NCBI GenBank assembly: GCA_963754285.1
Contig: CAVWFN010000004.1
Span: 62,001-126,000 of the forward strand
DNA: 64,000 nt
Direction of reading: 5' to 3'
Source of the DNA: RYN-133 sp963754285
GTDB taxonomy: Bacteria; Actinomycetota; Actinomycetes; Mycobacteriales; Jatrophihabitantaceae
The translations under genes were made by a program, and so were the position numbers. The notes under the pieces are model-generated. The model saw only the letters and a program-made list of their open reading frames with translations. It had not been told where the DNA came from and made no database searches. Positions 9,762-18,907 of this stretch are shown here, one piece after another; position 1 is the stretch's first letter, and every line of letters begins with the position of its first letter.

Positions 9762-9771
9762 CGCGCCCCGG

Positions 9772-10191
9772 TCAGCTCGCGAGGTCGAACGAGACCTCGA
9801 CACCCACGCGCCACGGCACGCCCGGACGCGGCCTGTCCGACCGGTGCGCAGCCGCGCGCTGCTCCTGTGCAACAAGATGTACCGGGACGAGCGCGCGCTC
9901 GGCGTGAGCCCGCCGCCGCTCGCGCACGATGCCAACCACTGAAACCGCGATCGTGAACCAGACCGCCAGCGCGTCGACCGCGAGCACACCCAATCCGAGC
10001 ATCGAGATGAGCCCACTCCGACCTGCGGTCAACGCAAGCGCGGCACCAGCCACTGCAGTCAACGCTGCGAACCGCAACGTCAGCACGAACGCAGACGACC
10101 GCCGCTCGCGCCCACGCGCGGCCGTACGGGCATGTCGACCCGCCTTGCCCACCGCGCCGACCGGCTCCTCTTGCTGCCTGTGCTTGGCCAT
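9772..10191 (-). CDS. Small membrane protein of unknown function
   Basis: I do not recognise this 139-residue protein. It has a basic N-terminus rich in Gln, Arg and Ala (residues 1-33), two hydrophobic segments (about 36-56 and 61-90) and a basic C-terminal tail ending EVSFDLAS. The stop lies 10 bases from the convergent rarD stop. Both ends would sit in the cytoplasm by the positive-inside rule. Between its start (10191) and the lacZ stop (10404) there is about 210 bases in which I see no gene. Confidence 0.5.
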   Translation of the reverse strand: MAKHRQQEEPVGAVGKAGRHARTAARGRERRSSAFVLTLRFAALTAVAGAALALTAGRSGLISMLGLGVLAVDALAVWFTIAVSVVGIVRERRRAHAERALVPVHLVAQEQRAAAHRSDRPRPGVPWRVGVEVSFDLAS

Positions 10192-10403
10192 GCCCGTATA
10201 TCGGCAACCCGAAAGCCGACCTGAGGGCGCTCAGCAACATGAACGCCATCAGCACGCGGCCGTCGCCGAGTTCATTTGGTCTCGCCGAACTCCTCAGTCG
10301 GCCGAGGCCGACTCATCCTCGGGTCTTGGCTGCCGGCGTCCCAAACGCGCGGAACTTCCAGCCGGCGGCGCGCCGGACCTCGGGATCCAGCGCGTACCGC
10401 CGG

Positions 10404-13215
10404 TCAGCGCATAGCTACGAGTGGCGTGAACACGAGTTCCAGAGTCTGCGGTCGGGCGTGCAGTTCGTACTGCGGGAGCACGCCCGGGCCGCACGATGCG
10501 GTGCCGAGACCGTTCTGCCCGACGTCGAGGTTGACGAACACCTGATCGCGCGGCACGAGGTCGGTGGTGTGCCGCGCCGCATCGAGATCCTCGCTCGTCC
10601 AGCGTCGAACGGTCAGGTCGAACGTCGACGGCGACTCGATGCGCACGCCGGTGCCGTCGGCTGCGCGGAGCTCGGCCCAGCGCACGTCGCGGCGGTTGCC
10701 GTTCTCCTGCGGATACACGTACGGCGTCTGCCACTCCTCGATCGAGCATGAATAGCGCCCGACGAGCACGGCCCGCGTGCTGTCCACGTAGCTCTCGCCC
10801 GGCCCCAGCCCGAACCACTCGACCGTGTCGATGGACGAGGGCAACGCCAGGCGCAGTCCGAGACGCGGCAGCGGCACGTCCCATGCGCCTTCGGGCGTGA
10901 CCGACCAGCGCAACCGTAGAGCTCCACCGGCGACGCCCGACCAGCGAAAGGTCGATCGCATTCCGAGGTCGGTGCCGGCCGGCGCCGAGCGCAGGTCGAC
11001 CACGAGGTCCTCGTCCACCGGCTCGACAGCTCGCACGGCGTGCGTCAACCGGTCGAGACCGAGCTCGCGCCAGCGCGGGGCCATCGGCACGCCGTGCTCG
11101 CCGCGGTCGTTGTCGGTGGTCGCGCGCCACAGGTCCGGCAGCGGCGCGGTCACGGGCAGGTCGCCGATGCGGGTCAGCTGGCCGCGTGCATCGAACGCGT
11201 CCGGCAGCACGACTCGCGCGAACGCGACGACCGGTGCCGTCGCGAGCCGGCGCTGTGCCGCGCAGAGCTCGTACCCCGCCGGCGCCCACGGCTGATCACT
11301 GGCCAGCCTCGCGCGCACGGTGAGCCACACCTCGCCCGTCCCCGCTCGCGGGACGGACGGCAGCGGCACGTCGACCGTGGCACCGGCCGCCACCACCGGC
11401 ACGGCGAGCTCGCCGCCGGCGAGCACACCCGTCTCGTCGGCCACGTCCCAGGCGAAACGCACGTGCGACAGATCCGTGAACGCGTGCTTGTTCGTCACGC
11501 GCACCGAGTCGTCCGACACCTCGATGCCGATCGGTGCGATGACGGCTTTCAATTCGGTCAGACCCGGCGACGGCGTGCGATCGGGGAACACGAGGCCGTC
11601 GATCACGAAGTTGCCGTCGTGCACGACCTCGCCGAAGTCGCCGCCGTAGGCGAAGAACTCACGTCCGTCCGGCGTGGTCTGCCGGATGCCGTGGTCGATC
11701 CACTCCCACACGAACCCGCCCATGCAGCGCGGGTACTTCTCGAACAGCTGCTGGTATTCGAGCAGCCCGCCCGGCCCGTTGCCCATGGCGTGCGCGTACT
11801 CGCACTGCACGAACGGCAGCGAGCGCCGGTGCTCATCGAGCGCGGGATCGTCGGTCACCGGCTCCTCGCGCCGCCCGATCGCGTCGACCTCGGCGTGCGT
11901 GGCGTACATCCGGCTGTAGACATCGACGTAGCCGCTGTCCCAGTCGCCCTCGTAGTGCACCGGACGGCTGGGGTCACGCTGGTGCGTCCATTCGGCCATC
12001 GCCGCGAGGTTCTGACCCTTGCCGCTCTCGTTGCCGAGCGACCACATGACGATGCTCGCGTGGTTCTTGTCGCGCTCGACCGTGCGTGTCATGCGGTCGA
12101 GGTACGCCTCTTGCCACCGCGGATCGTCGCTCGGGTTGTTGCGCCAGTCGACGAACACGAACCCGTGCGTCTCGAGATCGTTCTCGAGCACGACCCACAA
12201 CCCGTACTCGTCGCACAGGTCGAGGAAGTGCGGATGCGGCGGGTAGTGGCTCGTGCGCACCGCGTTGATGTTGTGCCGCTTCATCAGCAGCACGTCGGCA
12301 AGCATGTCCTCGCGCGGTGACCGCGCGGCCACGATCGGGGTTCCACTCGTGCCGGTTGACGCCGCGGAACGTGACCGCCGCGCCGTTGACCGTGAACACG
12401 CCGTCGACGATCGCCACCGTGCGGAACCCGATGCGGAAGCTGATCGTCTCGCCGCCGGCTTCCAGCGTCGCGTCGTAGAGCCGAGGACGTTCCGCGCTCC
12501 ATGCCTCCACCGCCAGCGTGTGCGGACCCGCGGGATCGACGCCGTGCAGCCCGAGCTCCGGCACGCTCAGCCGTGCCGGCACGTCGGTGTCGACGCGCAG
12601 CGTGCCTTCGCCGGTGGTGTGGTCGTAATCGGCGTGGACGAAGAAGTCGTCGACGCACCCCTGCGGACGGGCGATGAGCTCGACCTCGCGGAAGATGCCC
12701 GAGAGCCACCACTGATCCTGGTCTTCGAGATACGACGCCGCCGACCACTGCTGCACGACCACGCGCAGCTCGTTGCCCTGCGGCCGCAGCAACTGGCCCA
12801 CCGCGAACTCCGCCGTCAACCTGCTGCCCGTCGACCAGCCCAACTCGGTGCCGTTGAGCCACACGGTGAACATCGAGTCGACGCCGAGGAACCGCACGAC
12901 CGCCTCGCCTTGCGGCCACCCGTCCGGAAGGTCGAACGTCGTCCGGTATTCGCCCGTCGGGTTGTCGTCCGGGACGTGCGGCGGGTCGACCGGGAACGGA
13001 AACCGCACGTTCGTGTACGCCGGCCTGCCGTGTCCCTGGAGCTGCCAGTGCCCCGGCACCTCGATCGGCCCGGCCGCGCCGCCCTCGGACGACACCCGGA
13101 AGTCCCACCGCCCCGTCAGGTCGACACGCGCCGCGTCGGACCGCGCCTGCGCACGCGGCGCACGCCTGCCGTAGCCGGGGAGGTACTCGTTGGCGGATTC
13201 GTGCGGGCTAGTCAT
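10404..13215 (-). pseudogene. lacZ: GH2 beta-galactosidase (LacZ type) with one frame break
   Basis: Across one break this encodes a cytosolic GH2 beta-galactosidase of about 936 residues (E. coli LacZ has 1023), which hydrolyses terminal beta-galactosides. The upstream part (13215 to about 12315) holds the sugar-binding and immunoglobulin-like domains; the downstream part holds the TIM barrel and C-terminal domain. After correction, the acid/base Glu is E396 in SLGNESGKG and the nucleophile E472 in CEYAHAMGN. The gap of 76 residues equals that between E461 and E537 of E. coli LacZ. The break falls in the conserved NRHEWNPDRGRAVT-REDM stretch near 12315, where removing one G restores the frame. 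Start is ATG 13215 (or GTG 13218). No lac permease or repressor is adjacent. The gene is probably functional if the extra base is an error. Confidence 0.8.
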
Positions 13216-13240
13216 CACCGCTCAAGGTATCGGTGACCTG

Positions 13241-13470
13241 CTCCGTAGGCTGTTCCCGCTCTTCTTTCGCTGCTCGAACCAGCGGGACGGGTCGAGACCC
13301 TCGCCGACGGCATCCTCTGGACGCTTGTCTTCGCCGCGCAACTGGACGGACCGCAAGCGCGACGCTGGATATTGAGTCGCCGCTGGTTGTTCGGGGGTGC
13401 CACGCCGAATCGGATCACGACCTTCTACGGAGGGCGCAACCTCTACGTCGACGGGCCGGACAGTCGGTAG
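13241..13470 (+). pseudogene. Degenerate rarD fragment fused to an unrecognised reading frame
   Basis: Bases 13247-13345 match the start of the rarD gene at 8902-9001 over about 100 bases, including the segments for LFPLFF and ILW-LVF, with one base lost (cttctttcg versus cttcttcccg), which breaks the frame. After the loss the open frame VETLADGILWTLVFAAQLDG continues into about 40 non-RarD codons containing WLFGGATPNRITTFYGG and stops at 13468-13470. The rest of the gap between lacZ and the methyltransferase (13216-13546) shows no other gene. I read it as a remnant of a duplication; the tail may belong to another lost gene. Confidence 0.5.
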
Positions 13471-13546
13471 GTGGATGGGCAACAACGGAATCCTGCTTGC
13501 CTGCAAGTGACCAGGCGTGCGTCTCACGTACATCTAGAATCGCCGC

Positions 13547-14368
13547 GTGGCTACTGCTCAGGACGAAATCAACGCGGGCGAGCGATTCGCCTTCGGCGAC
13601 AACTGGCAACGCTTCCTCGATGTGGTTGACCATGATCGAGTTCTCGCGGCCGAGGACGCCCTTCGAGCAAAACTAGGCGACATCGCAGGCCTCACGTTTC
13701 TCGACATCGGCTCCGGAAGCGGCCTCTCGAGCCTTGCCGCGCGCAACCTCGGTGCACGGGTGATGTCATTCGACTACGACCCTCAGTCGGTTGCGTGTAC
13801 GACCGAACTTCGGCGTCGATTTCGCCCGGACGATCGAGACTGGACGATCGAAAGCGGGTCAGCGCTCGACCCGTCCTATCTTGGGTCACTCCCGCAATTC
13901 GACGTCGTGTACTCATGGGGCGTGCTGCACCACACCGGCGACATGTGGAGCGCGCTCGACCTGGCCGAGCAGCGCGTCGCGCCGGGCGGTCGACTGTGGG
14001 TCGCGATCTACAACGACCAAGGCATGGCCTCGCGCATGTGGAGGCGCGTTAAGCGTCGCTACGTCACGGCTGGCGATGCTGGCAAGAAGGTCATCGAGTT
14101 GGGTGCCCGTGCGTACTTCATGCTCCGTACGGTGCCGGGCCGCGTCTACATGATGTTCAAGCTTCGCCGTGCATCCGCCGCGCCGCGCGCACGTGGAATG
14201 GATGCGCAGCGTGACCTAGTCGACTGGGTTGGGGGCTATCCGTTCGAAGTGGCGAAGCCTGAGCAGATTTTTGACTTTTACCGCGACAGAGGCTTCACCC
14301 TTACTCGACTTCTAACGTGCGCAGGCGGGCTGGGATGCAACGAATTTGTGTTTCAGCGCAGTTATTGA
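13547..14368 (+). CDS. SAM-dependent class I methyltransferase
   Basis: This 273-residue cytosolic enzyme has the class I methyltransferase fold. Motif I is FLDIGSGSGLSS (about residues 50-61), the acidic loop after beta2 is FDYDPQS, and the post-motif region is SWGVLHHTGDMW followed by RVAPGGRLWVAIYNDQG. The C-terminal part contains DWVGGYPFEVAKPEQIFDFY, a segment found in methyltransferases of polysaccharide and O-antigen clusters. It starts at GTG 13547. A close paralogue in the opposite direction at 32644-33456 marks the other side of the glycan locus. The acceptor is unknown; a sugar is likely from context. Confidence 0.85.
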   Translation: MATAQDEINAGERFAFGDNWQRFLDVVDHDRVLAAEDALRAKLGDIAGLTFLDIGSGSGLSSLAARNLGARVMSFDYDPQSVACTTELRRRFRPDDRDWTIESGSALDPSYLGSLPQFDVVYSWGVLHHTGDMWSALDLAEQRVAPGGRLWVAIYNDQGMASRMWRRVKRRYVTAGDAGKKVIELGARAYFMLRTVPGRVYMMFKLRRASAAPRARGMDAQRDLVDWVGGYPFEVAKPEQIFDFYRDRGFTLTRLLTCAGGLGCNEFVFQRSY

Positions 14369-14405
14369 ACTCGACAGAAGGCGGCGCCGCGTAGATTTCG
14401 GTCGG

Positions 14406-15068
14406 CTAAGTTTTGGTACGACGCAGTGGGCGCGCGGGAACCCCGACAACAGTGGTACCTGCCGGCACGTCAGCGACTACGGCGGCGCCAGCGCCGATCG
14501 TGCAATCTGCGCCGACTGTGAGTCCCTGATTGATCGTCGCGCCAGTACCAACGGTGACACCTTCACCCAGGGTGACATCACCAGAGATGGCGGCCAACGG
14601 GTTGACCGTCACGTAGTCCCCCAGTGATGAGTCATGCCCGACAGTCGCATTCAGGTTCAGATGCACGTGCCGTCCGAGTCGGATGTTCGTCGTGAGCCTG
14701 ACGCCAGCACATATGACCGCACCTTCGCCAATCGTCACGGCGCCACCCATCGATGCCGTCGAGTGAATCATCGCTGGGGTAGGCGCTAGTTGGACTTCGG
14801 CATCAATTCTGCGACGCGTCACACCCGAACCGATGCCGATCACATATCGCACGTCGGGCGGGAGCGAATCCAGCGCAGAGGTCGGCCCAAGCCACGATGC
14901 GCCGATCGCCGACATCAGCGCCCGATCGGGTTCCCGATCGTCTACGAATCCCGCGAAGCGCCAGTCGCGCCCCATCCGCGCCTCGCATCGGGCCCAGTCG
15001 CGCAAGACGTCCAAGGCCTCGCGACCAAACCCGCCGGCCCCAACGATGACGACGTCCACGACTCGCAT
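14406..15068 (-). CDS. PglD/NeuD-like sugar N- or O-acetyltransferase
   Basis: This 220-residue protein has the two-part layout of PglD-type acetyltransferases: an N-terminal Rossmann-like domain that binds the UDP-sugar (VVIVGAGGFGREALDVL, then GFVDDREP) and a C-terminal left-handed beta-helix that binds acetyl-CoA (hexapeptides such as VTIGEGAVICAG and VTVGTGATI). The expected catalytic His is in the NATVGHDSSLGDY segment near residue 143. It is divergent from the operon carrying PglF-, PglE- and PglC-like genes and would supply the final acetylation of a UDP-4-amino sugar, giving a UDP-diacetyl-bacillosamine-type product. Start is ATG 15068. The reaction is inferred from family and context. 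Confidence 0.85.
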   Translation of the reverse strand: MRVVDVVIVGAGGFGREALDVLRDWARCEARMGRDWRFAGFVDDREPDRALMSAIGASWLGPTSALDSLPPDVRYVIGIGSGVTRRRIDAEVQLAPTPAMIHSTASMGGAVTIGEGAVICAGVRLTTNIRLGRHVHLNLNATVGHDSSLGDYVTVNPLAAISGDVTLGEGVTVGTGATINQGLTVGADCTIGAGAAVVADVPAGTTVVGVPARPLRRTKT

Positions 15069-15260
15069 GATGCCATCAGAGTCCAGCGACTAGCGAATAG
15101 TTGTATCGGCAGATTCTTCTGCGTTAGGCCCGGTGAAATCGCTGCGGTGGGCGCGCGTCAAGCTCGGCCGAGGAACACTGCGGCATTAAGATTGACCACG
15201 CGCCATCGATGTGTTGCCGACACAAGCGCCAAGTGCGCAGCCCGATGTTGCGCTGGTACG

Positions 15261-15300
15261 GCTAGAGCCGAAGTGGAGTGGAACCATCACTTCGGTTAGC
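15261..15300 (+). promoter_or_regulatory. Inverted repeat in the leader of the glycan operon
   Basis: An 8-bp perfect inverted repeat (ccgaagtg at 15268-15275 and cacttcgg at 15288-15295) with a 12-base loop is extended by gcta/tagc further out, forming a cruciform or RNA hairpin 33 bases before the ATG at 15334. It lies in the 265-base space (15069-15333) between the divergent PglD-like gene and the operon, in which I see no gene and no convincing -35/-10 pair. It could be an operator, an attenuator-like structure or a terminator guarding the operon. Confidence 0.4.
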
Positions 15301-15333
15301 GTCATCAAAGCTGCTTGTCGAAAATGGGGTGAC

Positions 15334-17163
15334 ATGGCCGGAGAGACATCACGTTCTCGACCTGTCCCCGTCGGCGTCGCCGCCCTGAGCGGCGTGTCTA
15401 CGATCGTTACCGACGTCATCGCATGGCTCGCGGCCACGGCGCTGGCGGCGTTCAGTCGCTACGACTTCGACATCAACGAGGTCGATTGGCGTCGAGTATT
15501 TGTGCTGGGCGTGTTCCTTGCCGGATGTCAACTCGTCCTAGGTGCGTTGATGCTGCTGTACCGCGGCCGGTACACCGTCGGGAGTTTCGACGAGTTCCGC
15601 TCGGTCGCTGTCTCTGCCACCGCTGCGGCCGTTGTCGGAGAGTGCGTTTTACTCGCGCTGCATCCGACGGGTATAGCTCGAAGCCTGCCTGTGATCACCT
15701 GGCCGCTGGCGCTGGTCGGCATGGCTGCCGTCCGGTACCTCAAACGGCTAATCGCGCGAGCAAACGCCAAGCCACATCGGGACGCGGAGCCAATCCTCAT
15801 CTTTGGCGCCGGCTGGGTCGGGTCCGCCCTAGCCCTGCGCATGCTGGGCGACCCGGCGTCGCCGTTCCGGCCGCTTGGCTATATCGACGACAGTCCGTCC
15901 ATGCGTCGCCGAGTGATCCACGGCCTGCGCGTTCTGGGGACGTCCGATGCTCTTACGGCAATCGCAGCTGACACTGAAGCACGCCGCATCGTGGTCGCTG
16001 TGAACAAGGCCGACGCCGCGCTGATCCGGCGAATCTCCGACCTTGCCGACGAGGCCGGCATCGGCTGTCTGGTGCTGCCGCCACTAAGGGAACTTCTCCG
16101 AGGGTCGCAGATTCGCCTGTCGACGCTTCGCGAAGTGAATGTCGAGGACGTGATCGGGCGACGTCCGGTTGACACCGACGTTCAAACAATCTCTTCCTAT
16201 GTAACGAACCGCCGTGTGCTCGTGACCGGCGCTGGCGGATCAATCGGCGCCGAGCTGTGCCGTCAGCTGCATGCGTTTGGGCCCTCGGAGCTAGTCATGC
16301 TGGACCGCGATGAGTCGGCCCTACATGCCGTCGAGCTTTCGATCTACGGCCGAGGGTTGCTCGATACCGATCGCACCGAGCTGGTGGACATCCGCGACGC
16401 CGAATCGACGCGAAGGATTTTCGAAAAACACCAGCCGAACGTTGTCTTCCACGCTGCTGCGCTCAAACACCTGCCGTTGCTGGAGCGGTTCCCTATCGAG
16501 GCACTGAAGAGCAACGTCTACGGGACGTTGAACGTCCTCGACGCGTCCGCCGCGGTCGACGTCTCCCACTTCGTCAACATCTCAACCGACAAGGCCGCAA
16601 ACCCAGCGAGCGCGCTCGGTCATTCGAAGCGTCTGGCTGAGCTGCTTACCTCGTGGTACTCGGGCGCGCACCCGCACGCGCGCTACCTCTCGGTTCGGTT
16701 CGGCAATGTGCTCGGCAGTCGTGGATCGGTTTTGCATACCTTTGCTGCGCAGATCGATGCGGGTGGCCCAGTAACAGTGACCGACCCCGAGGTCACCCGG
16801 TACTTCATGACAATCCCCGAAGCGTGCCAGCTCGTGATCCAGGCTGGCGCGATTGGGCGTCCAGGCGAAGCTCTGGTCCTCGACATGGGAACGCCGGTCA
16901 AGATTCTCGACGTAGCCAAGCGCATGATCGCGATGTCCGGTCAGGTTGTTGAGGTGGTGATAACTGGCCTACGCGAGGGCGAAAAGCTCCATGAGGACCT
17001 CTTCGATACAGGCGAGACGGATACCCGCCCGGTGCACGAATTGATCTCTCATGTCACCGTGCCCCCGCTCGATCCGAGCATGATCGAAGACGAGCTCTGG
17101 CCGCGCCTGCTGCGACAAGAGGCCGATGACGAACTCACACGTGGTTCATCGTGGACGCGGTAA
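15334..17163 (+). CDS. PglF/WbpM/CapD-type membrane UDP-sugar 4,6-dehydratase
   Basis: This 609-residue enzyme has four predicted membrane segments in its first 130 residues, a CoA-binding-like Rossmann domain (GAGWVG, residues 158-163) and an extended SDR domain (TGAGGSIG, 298-305). It is predicted to convert UDP-GlcNAc to the 4-keto-6-deoxy sugar. The catalytic stretch reads STDKAANPASALGHSKR (from residue 417). The Thr, Asp and Lys are present, but the Met found eight residues after the Lys in PglF/WbpM is Leu here. I chose ATG 15334, which has a GGGGTGA site, over the longer frame from 15211. Its stop overlaps the next start as TAATG. It is the first gene of the eleven-gene operon. Confidence 0.88.
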   Translation: MAGETSRSRPVPVGVAALSGVSTIVTDVIAWLAATALAAFSRYDFDINEVDWRRVFVLGVFLAGCQLVLGALMLLYRGRYTVGSFDEFRSVAVSATAAAVVGECVLLALHPTGIARSLPVITWPLALVGMAAVRYLKRLIARANAKPHRDAEPILIFGAGWVGSALALRMLGDPASPFRPLGYIDDSPSMRRRVIHGLRVLGTSDALTAIAADTEARRIVVAVNKADAALIRRISDLADEAGIGCLVLPPLRELLRGSQIRLSTLREVNVEDVIGRRPVDTDVQTISSYVTNRRVLVTGAGGSIGAELCRQLHAFGPSELVMLDRDESALHAVELSIYGRGLLDTDRTELVDIRDAESTRRIFEKHQPNVVFHAAALKHLPLLERFPIEALKSNVYGTLNVLDASAAVDVSHFVNISTDKAANPASALGHSKRLAELLTSWYSGAHPHARYLSVRFGNVLGSRGSVLHTFAAQIDAGGPVTVTDPEVTRYFMTIPEACQLVIQAGAIGRPGEALVLDMGTPVKILDVAKRMIAMSGQVVEVVITGLREGEKLHEDLFDTGETDTRPVHELISHVTVPPLDPSMIEDELWPRLLRQEADDELTRGSSWTR

Positions 17164-18293
17164 TGAATCGCATCTATCTCTCGCCACCCGACGTCGGAGA
17201 TCTCGAGGCCAAGTACGTGGGCGAAGCGCTCGGCTCCGGTTGGGCCGCTCCGGCAGGACCTGACTTGACCGCGTTCGAGAGTGAGCTCGCGAATCGAGTC
17301 GGTGTCGCTCACGCCGTTGCCGTCAGTTCGGGCACCGCGGCATTACACCTTGGTCTGATCACGCTCGGCGTGAAGGCAGGCGATGTGGTTCTGACCTCGA
17401 CCATGACGTTCGCAGCGAGCGCGTTCGCCATCGCCTACGTCGGAGCGAGACCGCATTTCGTCGATTGCGATCGTACGTCGGGAAACATCGACGTTCAGTT
17501 ACTCGCGGACGCCGCGCGTGAGGTTCGCGCTGCGGGGCACCGAATCGCGGCGATACTGCCGGTTGATCTGCTCGGCAGATGCGCCGACCATCGCGCAATC
17601 GCCGAACTCGCGGCCGAGCTGGATGTTCCCGTCCTGGTCGACTCGGCTGAGTCTCTGGGCGCGTCCTGCGGCGGCCGCCATGCGGGCGCATTCGGAGATG
17701 CTTCCGTGCTCTCTTTCAACGGAAACAAGGTCATGACCACGTCCGGTGGCGGAATGCTTCTCACCAACAGCACCGCAATCGCTGACCATGCACGGCATCT
17801 GTCGACTCAGGCACGTCAGCCGACAGCGCACTACGAACATGTCGAGATCGGATACAACTACCGGCTGAGCAACATTCTCGCCGCCCTAGGGCGGGCACAG
17901 CTTGCCCGGTTGGACAGCATGCTCGGGCGGCGAAGAGAAATTCGCGACCGATACCGGTCGCTCGTCGCCGACATCCCGGGTGTCTCGATCTTCGCAGGCG
18001 ACGACGACGAAGCTGACAACTGTTGGTTGACCGCCCTGATCGTGGACGACAGCGTCACGGGCTGGTCGGCGAACGACTTGAGGGCATACCTCGAGAGCGA
18101 GAACATCGAGTCTCGGCAGCTCTGGAAGCCGATGCACCTTCAGCCGGTATTTGCGGAAGCTTCGTCGACCGTCAACGGCAACGCGGAGTGGCTGTTCGGC
18201 CACGGGCTCGCGCTACCAAGCGGCTCCGCCCTTGCTCATGTTGACCTCGACCGCGTTGTGTCGCGAGTCCAGGCGTGGGTGGCGTCGCGATGA
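17163..18293 (+). CDS. DegT/DnrJ/EryC1/StrS-family sugar aminotransferase (PglE-like)
   Basis: This 376-residue PLP enzyme is full length for the family. The PLP lysine is K189 in LSFNGNKVMTTSGGG. Other marks are the N-terminal SPPDVGDLEAKYVGEAL, SSGTAALHLGL (phosphate binding) and the 4-keto-sugar-type C-terminus. It is predicted to transaminate the 4-keto sugar made by the preceding dehydratase, from glutamate, giving a UDP-4-amino sugar. ATG 17163 shares one base with the upstream TAA, and its own TGA overlaps the next ATG, so the three initiation genes are translationally linked. Confidence 0.88.
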   Translation: MNRIYLSPPDVGDLEAKYVGEALGSGWAAPAGPDLTAFESELANRVGVAHAVAVSSGTAALHLGLITLGVKAGDVVLTSTMTFAASAFAIAYVGARPHFVDCDRTSGNIDVQLLADAAREVRAAGHRIAAILPVDLLGRCADHRAIAELAAELDVPVLVDSAESLGASCGGRHAGAFGDASVLSFNGNKVMTTSGGGMLLTNSTAIADHARHLSTQARQPTAHYEHVEIGYNYRLSNILAALGRAQLARLDSMLGRRREIRDRYRSLVADIPGVSIFAGDDDEADNCWLTALIVDDSVTGWSANDLRAYLESENIESRQLWKPMHLQPVFAEASSTVNGNAEWLFGHGLALPSGSALAHVDLDRVVSRVQAWVASR

Positions 18294-18907
18294 GCACACA
18301 GGGACCTGTCTACCGCGTAACGAAGCGCGGCATCGACATCGCCGCAGCCGCGGTTGGGCTCGCGATCACTACTCCGGTGCAGCTGGTCGTAGCTCTGCTG
18401 ATCGCGCGTTCGATGGGTCGCCCGGTGATCTTCCGGCAGCGGCGTCCAGGGCTTAATGGCAAGCCGTTCACACTTCTCAAATTCCGCACCATGCAAGCGC
18501 CGGCCGCAGGCCGAATTGCCGATGCCGATCGGATCACAACGCTGGGACGGGCGCTACGTTCGAGCAGCCTCGACGAACTTCCTACCCTTTGGAACGTGCT
18601 ACGCGGTGATATGAGCCTGGTCGGGCCCCGTCCGTTGCTCATGCACTACCTCGATAGATACACGCCCGAGCAAGCACGCAGGCACGAAGTCCGCCCTGGG
18701 ATCACCGGCCTGGCTCAGGTCTCCGGTCGCAATCTGCTGTCCTGGGACGAGAAGTTTGCCGCCGACGTGACCTACGTCGAGCAACGCTGCCTCAGTTTGG
18801 ACCTCCAGATCATGATCCGTACGATCGCCGCCGTCATCAGCGGCCGCGGAATCAGCGCGCCCGACGACGCGACCATGCCTGAGTTCCTCGGAGCAAGCAG
18901 ACAATGA
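18290..18907 (+). CDS. PglC-like undecaprenyl-phosphate sugar-1-phosphate transferase
   Basis: This 205-residue protein is a monotopic polyprenyl-phosphate phosphosugar transferase of the short PglC type. It has one hydrophobic helix (about residues 16-38), then FRQRRPGLNGKPFTLLKFRT, the DE-containing SSSLDELPTLWNVLRGDMSL, VGPRPLL and RHEVRPGITGLAQVSG. It is predicted to load the diamino-sugar phosphate onto undecaprenyl phosphate at the inner membrane and so start the glycan. It lacks the extra multi-spanning N-terminal domain of WbaP-type enzymes, as in pgl systems. The ATG overlaps the aminotransferase stop as ATGA. Confidence 0.9.
   Translation: MSTQGPVYRVTKRGIDIAAAAVGLAITTPVQLVVALLIARSMGRPVIFRQRRPGLNGKPFTLLKFRTMQAPAAGRIADADRITTLGRALRSSSLDELPTLWNVLRGDMSLVGPRPLLMHYLDRYTPEQARRHEVRPGITGLAQVSGRNLLSWDEKFAADVTYVEQRCLSLDLQIMIRTIAAVISGRGISAPDDATMPEFLGASRQ

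Noticed and set aside
11040..12320. A 426-residue plus-strand frame opposite lacZ
   Set aside because: Its product has the skewed composition typical of antisense frames, while lacZ motifs are unmistakable on the other strand.
13547..14368. Ubiquinone/menaquinone methyltransferase assignment for the class I methyltransferase
   Set aside because: The C-terminal DWVGGYPFEVAKPEQ region and the setting at the glycan locus do not fit UbiE/MenG, which also lack this extension.
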